Below, piece by piece: positions 59,196 through 64,000 of a DNA stretch of 64,000 bases. This stretch comes from CAIWHR01 sp963779805 (GTDB lineage Bacteria > Pseudomonadota > Gammaproteobacteria > Burkholderiales > Casimicrobiaceae): NCBI GenBank assembly GCA_963779805.1, contig CAVZZN010000005.1, forward strand, positions 310,001 to 374,000. Direction: 5' to 3'. Position 1 is the stretch's first letter, and each line of letters starts with the position of its first letter. The position numbers were made by a program, and so were the translations under genes. The notes under the pieces are model-generated. The model was not told the DNA's origin and did not search any database. It saw only the letters and a program-made list of their open reading frames with translations.

Positions 59196-60291
59196 ATGCC
59201 CTCCGACCACGCCCCCGACGGGCGATCGATGCCGCCCGTTCATCCCCACCACGTTCCGCTCGCGTTCGCCGCCCGCGGGGCGATGATCGACGCCGTTCAC
59301 TACGGCTCGGTGGCGGTCGTCGACCGGGACGGCACGCTGCTCTACGCCGCGGGCGATCCGGGGTCCGTCACGGCGACGCGCAGCGCGCTCAAGCCGTTCC
59401 AGGCGATGCCCTTCGCTGCTGCCGGGGGCATCGAGCGCTTCGGGCTCTCGAGCGCGCAGGCGGCGCTGCTGTGCGCGAGCCATTCCGGCGAGCCCCCGCA
59501 CGTTGCGGCCGCCGCCCAGATCCTCCAGCGCGCCGGCAACACCGCGGCCGACCTCCAGTGCGGCGCCCACGCGCCGTCGTACTACGAGCACATGGGACTG
59601 GTGCCGCCGCCCCCGCCGTATTCGCCCCTGTCGCACAACTGCTCCGGCAAGCACGCGGGGATGCTCGCGTATTGCACGCATTGCGGCCTGCCGAAGGAGA
59701 CCTACCTCGACTTCATGCATCCGTTGCAGCAGGCGATCCGCCGCGCCGTGTCGCACTTCAGCCGCGTGCCCGAAGCACGAGCTCGTGACGGGCACCGACG
59801 GTTGTTCCGCGCCCAACTACGCCGTGCCGCTGGCCGCGCTCGCGCTCGCCTATGCGCGGCTCGCGAGCGAGGAGGAGGACGCCGTGTATGGCGCTGCCCC
59901 GCGGCAGCTTGCCGCCGCGATGGCCGCGCATCCGGAGATGGTCTCGGGCACCGGTCGAAGCGATCTCGCCTTGATGCAGGCCGGGCGCGGCGACTGGGTC
60001 ACCAAGGTCGGCGCCGAAGGCCTGCAGGCCATCGGCATCCGCAGTGCCGGGCTGGGCATCGCCGTGAAAATCGCGGACGGCAATCGGCGCGCACTGCTTC
60101 CGGCCACGGTTGCGGTGCTCGACGCCATCGGGCGGCTCGATGCGGCGCAGCGCGAGGCGCTCGCCGCCTGGCGCGAGCCCGTCGTGCGCAACTACCGCGG
60201 CCTCGTTACGGGCAGCATCCGGCCGGACGTCGAGCTCGTGTCCGGGCGCGAGCTTGCGCGGGGTCAAAGTTCCGGCGCGGAACATGCTTAG
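59196..60291 (+). CDS. L-asparaginase II family protein (frameshifted)
   Basis: Member of the bacterial asparaginase II family (related to rhizobial inducible asparaginase), which is unrelated to the E. coli AnsA/AnsB fold. ATG 59196. Characteristic segments are AVHYGSVAVVDRDGTLLYAAGDP, TRSALKPFQAMPFAAAGG, CASHSGEPPHVAAAAQIL and SHNCSGKHAGMLAYCTHCGLP. The frame breaks near 59778 (RVPE to ELVTGTDGCSAPNYAVPLAALA) and continues through HPEMVSGTGRSDLALMQAG and KVGAEGLQAIGI. The Ser/Lys pairs in the SxxK-like motifs are present. Restored length is about 364 residues. It likely gives aspartate and ammonium from asparagine. Confidence 0.87.
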
Positions 60292-60295
60292 GTAT

Positions 60296-60320
60296 GAACT
60301 TCCTACCCGGCAGGCGGTCT
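60296..60320 (+). promoter_or_regulatory. rpoE: Sigma-E-type promoter of rpoE
   Basis: GAACTT (60296-60301), a 16-base spacer, then TCTGT (60318-60322) closely follows the sigma-E form GGAACTT-N16-TCTGA. It lies about 125 bp before the rpoE start. It would make the operon self-activating, as in E. coli and Pseudomonas. Confidence 0.5.
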
Positions 60321-60447
60321 GTCGGTGCAAGCGTGCGCCGATGGAGGCCCGAGTGCTCCCGAAGAGGAGCGGCGGACCTTCGCTATACTTCCGGGCCGCA
60401 CCCGCCGTTCGGCGGGATAAGAACGATGAATCAGGGACAACCCGTTG

Positions 60448-61047
60448 ATGGGTGATCGCGAAGTCGATCAACAGCTGGTCGAGCGTGCGCAGCGGGGTGA
60501 CAAGCGCGCCTACGAGATGCTGGTTCTCAAGTACCAGCGCAAGCTCGGGCGGCTGTTGTCGCGGCTCGTGCGCGACCCTGCGGAAGTCGAGGACGTGACG
60601 CAGGAAGCGTTCATCAAGGCGTATCGCGCGCTGCCTTCGTTTCGAGGGGACAGCGCGTTCTATACCTGGCTGTATCGCATCGCCATCAACACGGCCAAGA
60701 ACTACCTCGTGGCGATGGGCCGGCGCGCGCCGACGTCGACCAGCTTCGACCACGAGGAAGCGGAGAACTTCGAGGATGCGGACCAGCTGCGCGACTCGAA
60801 CACTCCGGAATCGGAGTTGATCGGCAAGCAGATCGCGACCACGGTGAATCGGGCCATGGACGCGCTGCCCGACGACTTGCGCACGGCGATCACCCTGCGC
60901 GAGATCGAGGGTTTGAGTTACGAAGAGATAGCCAACGTGATGAACTGTCCGATTGGCACCGTACGCTCCCGGATCTTCCGGGCGCGGGAAGCGATCGCAA
61001 CGGAGTTGCGGCCGTTGCTGGGGACGGACAAGGATCGGAGATGGTGA
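60448..61047 (+). CDS. rpoE: Extracytoplasmic stress sigma factor RpoE (AlgU)
   Basis: A 199-residue ECF sigma factor of the RpoE/AlgU group. I chose ATG 60448 (MGDREVDQQLVERAQRGDKRAYEMLVLKY). Region 2 contains DVTQEAFIKAYRALPSFRGDSAFYTWLYRIAINTAKN for -10 recognition. Region 4 contains ALPDDLRTAITLREIEGLSYEEIANVMNCPIGTVRSRIFRARE for -35 recognition. The stop overlaps the anti-sigma gene by seven bases. A sigma-E-type promoter lies upstream. Confidence 0.95.
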   Translation: MGDREVDQQLVERAQRGDKRAYEMLVLKYQRKLGRLLSRLVRDPAEVEDVTQEAFIKAYRALPSFRGDSAFYTWLYRIAINTAKNYLVAMGRRAPTSTSFDHEEAENFEDADQLRDSNTPESELIGKQIATTVNRAMDALPDDLRTAITLREIEGLSYEEIANVMNCPIGTVRSRIFRAREAIATELRPLLGTDKDRRW

Positions 61048-61547
61048 TGCGCGAGGAAATTTCACGGCTGATCGATGGCGAGCTTCCACCCGAGGAGTTC
61101 GATGCGGCCTGCTCGGAGGTGAAGCGGGCCGATGGCATGGCAACGTGGGTCTGCTACCACGTCATCGGCGAGACGCTGCGCGGCTCGCCTCAGGTGAACC
61201 CCGGCTTCGCGGAGCGCTTCACGGCACGCCTGTCGAAGGAACCCGTCGTGCTGGCCCCCAAGCCGCGCGTGCGGCATCCGCTCAATTACGTGTGGGCCGC
61301 TGCGGCGGGCATCGCCGCCGTTGCCGTCACCGGCTGGGTCGCGGTCAGCGTGATCGTGCCGGGCCCGGCGGTCAGCGCGCTCGCCAAGGCCCGCGAAGCC
61401 GCGGCCGTGCGCGCCGCGCAGGTGAGGCCCGCGGCCGTGCCCCAGGACTATCTCCTCGCGCACCAGGAGTACTCGCCGACGACGCCGATCCCGACGCTCG
61501 GGCCGGCCATCGTTCCGGTCTCCGTGTCGGGCGATGTCGCTCGCTGA
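61041..61547 (+). CDS. rseA: Anti-sigma-E factor RseA (MucA-like)
   Basis: A 168-residue single-pass membrane protein that holds RpoE inactive. ATG 61041 overlaps the rpoE end. The cytoplasmic domain EEISRLIDGELPPEEFDAACSEVKR and WVCYHVIGETLRG match the RseA/MucA N-terminal family. One membrane helix is at about 84-106 (VWAAAAGIAAVAVTGWVAVSVIV). The periplasmic tail ends YLLAHQEYSPTTPIPTLGPAIV; RseA is normally cut there by a DegS/AlgW-type protease. Confidence 0.92.
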   Translation: MVMREEISRLIDGELPPEEFDAACSEVKRADGMATWVCYHVIGETLRGSPQVNPGFAERFTARLSKEPVVLAPKPRVRHPLNYVWAAAAGIAAVAVTGWVAVSVIVPGPAVSALAKAREAAAVRAAQVRPAAVPQDYLLAHQEYSPTTPIPTLGPAIVPVSVSGDVAR

Positions 61548-61581
61548 TCGCCTTCGCGTACGCGCTCGCATGGATGCTGCA

Positions 61582-62580
61582 ATGAGCACACGCCGTGACA
61601 TCGCCGCGGCGGCGGGCCGCCGCGGCCCTGCGATCGCGCGGCTGGCGATCGCCTTCGTCGCGCTGCTCGCGACCCCGCTCGTCCTCGCTCAGGATGCGGC
61701 GACGTGGCTCGGGCGCACCGCCGCCGCGGCGCGCCAGCTCAATTACACCGGCACCATCGTCTACCAGCACGGCGGGCGCGTGGAGACCTCGCGCCTCGTG
61801 CACATCATCGATAGCGCCGGCGAGTTCGAGAAGCTCAACAACCTCGACGGTCCCGCGCGCGAGATCATCCGCACGCAGGGCGAGGTGCGCTGCTACTACC
61901 CCGATGCGAGGATCGTGCGCATCGAGCCGCGCACCTTCCGCAACGCCTTTCCCTCGTTGTCGCCGCAGCAGCAGAAGACGCTGCTCGACTATTACGACTT
62001 TCGCAAGGCCGAGACCGGGCGCGTTGCCGGCATGGAAGTGCAGGCCTGGGTGTTCGAGCCGCGCGACGGCCTGCGCTACGGGCACAAGTTCTGGGCCGAC
62101 GTCGCCAGCGGCCTGCTGCTCAAGGCGCGCATCATCAACGAGATGAAGGACGTCGTGGAGCAGTTCGCATTCACCGACCTCACGATCGGCGGGCACATCG
62201 ATCGTGCGATGGTGCGTCCGTCGTGGCCGCCGGTGCCGCCGAGCTGGCAGGTGCGCGAGATCGGCCCCGGCGACATCGAGTTGAAGGACACGGGCTGGAC
62301 GGTCGCCAAGCCGCCGCCGGGATTCAGCAAGATCGTCGAGGGCTTCCGCACGCTGCGCGGCAAGCGCGCGCCGGTCGCGCATCTGGTCTTCTCCGACGGC
62401 CTCGTCGCCGTCTCCGTGTTCATCGAGTCCATCGGCGATGCGCCGCACCCCGTCGGCCTGATGCACCAGGGCGGGACCAACGTCTACATGCGTCTGTTCG
62501 ACGATCACCTCGTGACCGTCCTCGGCGAGGTCCCCGCCGCTACGGTGCGCCAGATGGCCAATTCCATCGCGCGCCGTTGA
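61582..62580 (+). CDS. rseB: Sigma-E regulator RseB (MucB-like)
   Basis: A periplasmic protein that shields RseA from proteolysis. I chose ATG 61582 (MSTRRDIAAAAGRRG), which gives a signal peptide ending PLVLAQ. An in-frame ATG at 61570 is possible. The LolA-like fold shows AAARQLNYTGTIVYQHGGRVETSRLVHI and the second domain has WTVAKPPPGFSKIVEGFRTLRGKRAPVAHLVFSDGL. About 332 residues, normal for MucB. Immediately followed by mucD after 71 bp. Confidence 0.92.
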   Translation: MSTRRDIAAAAGRRGPAIARLAIAFVALLATPLVLAQDAATWLGRTAAAARQLNYTGTIVYQHGGRVETSRLVHIIDSAGEFEKLNNLDGPAREIIRTQGEVRCYYPDARIVRIEPRTFRNAFPSLSPQQQKTLLDYYDFRKAETGRVAGMEVQAWVFEPRDGLRYGHKFWADVASGLLLKARIINEMKDVVEQFAFTDLTIGGHIDRAMVRPSWPPVPPSWQVREIGPGDIELKDTGWTVAKPPPGFSKIVEGFRTLRGKRAPVAHLVFSDGLVAVSVFIESIGDAPHPVGLMHQGGTNVYMRLFDDHLVTVLGEVPAATVRQMANSIARR

Positions 62581-62651
62581 CACAACCACAACCACAACCA
62601 CAACGGCAGCCCGCCCGGCGCCGGCCATTGAAGTCCCGCCAGAGGAAGCTC

Positions 62652-64000
62652 ATGACATTTCGCGCATTCGGTTCGACCCTCGCGGCCGCGTTCCTGGCTG
62701 CCGTCGTCTCCCTCGGTCTCGTTCCTCCGGCCGCCGCGCAGCGCGCGGGACTGCCGGACTTCACGGACCTCTACGAGAAGAACAGCCCCGCGGTGGTCAG
62801 CATCGACGTGACGCAGAAGGTGCGCCGTCCGCGCATGCCCGAGATCTCGGAGGACGATCCCTTCTACGAGTTCTTCAAGCGCTTCGGCCAGATCCCGAAC
62901 CCGCGCGGCCGCGGCGCGCCGGAGCGCGAGCAGGAGACGCAATCGGTCGGATCGGGCTTCATCCTCTCCTCCGACGGCTACCTCATCACCAACGCGCACG
63001 TGGTCGAGAGCGCGGACGAAGTGACGGTGCGCCTCTCGGATCGCCGCGAGTTCAAGGCCAAGGTGATCGGCGCGGACAAGCGCACGGATGTCGCGCTGCT
63101 CAAGATCGACGCCAACAGCCTGCCCAAGGTATCGATCGGCGATCCGGAGAAGACGCGCGTGGGCGAATGGGTCGTTGCGATCGGCAAGCCGTTCGGGCTC
63201 GAGAACACGATGACCGCGGGCATCGTCAGCGCCAAGGGCCGCGACCTGCCGCAGGAAAACCTCATCCCGTTCATCCAGACCGACGTCGCGATCAATCCCG
63301 GCAATTCGGGCGGACCGCTGTTCAACCTGCGCGGCGAGGTGATCGGCATCAACTCCCTCATCTACTCGCGTTCCGGCGGCTACATGGGCCTTGCGTTCGC
63401 CATTCCGATCGACGTCGCGATGAACACCGTGCAGCAGTTGAAGGAGAAGGGTCGCGTCACGCGCGGTCGCATCGGGGTGCAGATCCAGGAGGTGACGCGG
63501 GAGAACGCCGAGGCGTTCGGCCTGCCGCGGGTTTCGGGCGCGCTCGTCAACTCGGTCGAGAAAGGCGGTCCGGCGGAAAAAGGCGGCGTCGAGTCGGGCG
63601 ACATCATCCTCAAGGTCGACGGCCGCGACGTGCGCACGTCCACCGAGCTTCCGCGCATCATCACGGCGATCAGGCCCGGAACGAAGATCACGCTGACCGT
63701 GTGGCGCAAGGGCGCGCAGCGCGACGTGCCGGTCACCGTGGCCGAGCTCAAGGAAGACGCGGCCGCCACCGCGCAGGACCGGGGCCGCACGCCGGCGCCG
63801 AAGGAGAAGGCGAAGCCGAATCGCATGGGCCTCGTGCTCTCCGATCTCACGGCCGAGCAGAAGAAGGACCTCGGCGTCGAGCAGCGGCGTGGTCGTCGAG
63901 GACGTCGCCGGCGCGCGCGGCAACGTGCAGGCCGGGGACGTCATCATCGCCGTCGTGAGCCGCGGCCAGACGACCGAGGTGAAGAGCGCCGAGCAGCTCA
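62652..64000 (+). CDS. mucD: Periplasmic serine protease MucD/DegP (3' end beyond window, one frameshift)
   Basis: HtrA-family protease in the rpoE operon. ATG 62652 follows AGAGGAAG. A signal peptide ends PAAAQ near residue 30. Catalytic triad: His116 (TNAHVV), Asp146 (RTDVALLKI) and Ser219 (NPGNSGGPL). The first PDZ domain begins near IGVQIQEVTRENAEAFGLP. A shift near 63888 (GVEQ to GVVVEDVAGARGNVQAGDVI) interrupts the second PDZ; one extra base explains it. The window ends near residue 450, inside SAEQL of PDZ2. It is probably sigma-E regulated and helps end the stress signal. Confidence 0.93.
   Translation, partial: MTFRAFGSTLAAAFLAAVVSLGLVPPAAAQRAGLPDFTDLYEKNSPAVVSIDVTQKVRRPRMPEISEDDPFYEFFKRFGQIPNPRGRGAPEREQETQSVGSGFILSSDGYLITNAHVVESADEVTVRLSDRREFKAKVIGADKRTDVALLKIDANSLPKVSIGDPEKTRVGEWVVAIGKPFGLENTMTAGIVSAKGRDLPQENLIPFIQTDVAINPGNSGGPLFNLRGEVIGINSLIYSRSGGYMGLAFAIPIDVAMNTVQQLKEKGRVTRGRIGVQIQEVTRENAEAFGLPRVSGALVNSVEKGGPAEKGGVESGDIILKVDGRDVRTSTELPRIITAIRPGTKITLTVWRKGAQRDVPVTVAELKEDAAATAQDRGRTPAPKEKAKPNRMGLVLSDLTAEQKKDLGVEQRRGRRGRRRRARQRAGRGRHHRRREPRPDDRGEERRAA

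Overview
The window is high-GC bacterial DNA with the gene content of a betaproteobacterium, probably in or near the Burkholderiales. The grounds are an AcnA-PrpD-PrpC-PrpB-CitE-like-Mdh block divergent from a GntR regulator and sdhCDAB-sdhE-gltA-odhA-odhB-lpd, followed by zapE, plus an rpoE-rseA-rseB-mucD group. These calls rest on protein motifs and gene order read by eye; no database search was run.

Layout. (1) 1-193: start of a NarL-type response regulator on the minus strand. (2) 778-8002, plus strand: a compact catabolic operon with a TRAP carboxylate transporter (dctP, dctQ, dctM), an RraA/HMG-aldolase-like protein, an SDR, an acyl-CoA ligase and an SCP-x-type thiolase. Its base and codon use is visibly less GC-rich than everything after about 8 kb. 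(3) 8168-11904, minus: a MacAB-type efflux system whose adaptor carries an extra helical domain. (4) 11996-15785: a BepA-like metalloprotease (minus), moaC (plus) and a DegQ-like protease (minus) with a perfect PmrA-type box upstream. (5) 15973-18066, minus: a QseBC/PmrAB-like two-component pair. (6) 18101-20922, plus: an MFS transporter, an atypical SDR and a glutathione transferase. (7) 20931-30086, minus: an MdtABC-like RND pump with its own outer-membrane factor. (8) 30096-33159: ttcA, a stand-alone ParA-like ATPase, an Ala/Lys-rich lipoprotein and an SGNH hydrolase. (9) 33412-42487, minus: acnA, a DUF3617-like protein, prpD, prpC, prpB, a CitE-like lyase and mdh. (10) 42729-54797, plus: gntR, sdhCDAB, sdhE, gltA, odhA, odhB, lpd. 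(11) 54807-59056: zapE, acuI, prpE. (12) 59196-64000: L-asparaginase II, then rpoE-rseA-rseB-mucD, cut by the window edge.

How the genes work together. Regions 9-11 supply most of the oxidative TCA cycle (citrate synthase, aconitase, 2-oxoglutarate dehydrogenase, succinate dehydrogenase, malate dehydrogenase) and the 2-methylcitrate route for propionyl-CoA. AcuI and PrpE feed acryloyl-CoA or propionate into that route. A 240-bp divergent control region between mdh and gntR carries two good promoters and a perfect 8-5-8 palindrome, probably the GntR operator. At the right end, a sigma-E-like promoter precedes rpoE, and mucD follows the anti-sigma factor genes.

Sequence quality. Many otherwise well-conserved genes are interrupted by single-base frameshifts (dctP, the acyl-CoA ligase, the MacB ATPase, the sensor kinase, both the SDR at 19.4 kb and the outer-membrane factor, mdtB, acnA, the DUF3617 gene, prpD, prpC, prpB, the CitE-like gene, mdh, sdhC, sdhA, odhA, odhB, prpE, the asparaginase and mucD). 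They are densest between about 36.6 and 42.4 kb. Because the reading resumes with intact family motifs on each side and the genes are central metabolism, I treat these as probable sequencing or assembly indels and annotate full-length genes across them. No tRNA, rRNA, CRISPR array or insertion sequence was recognised.
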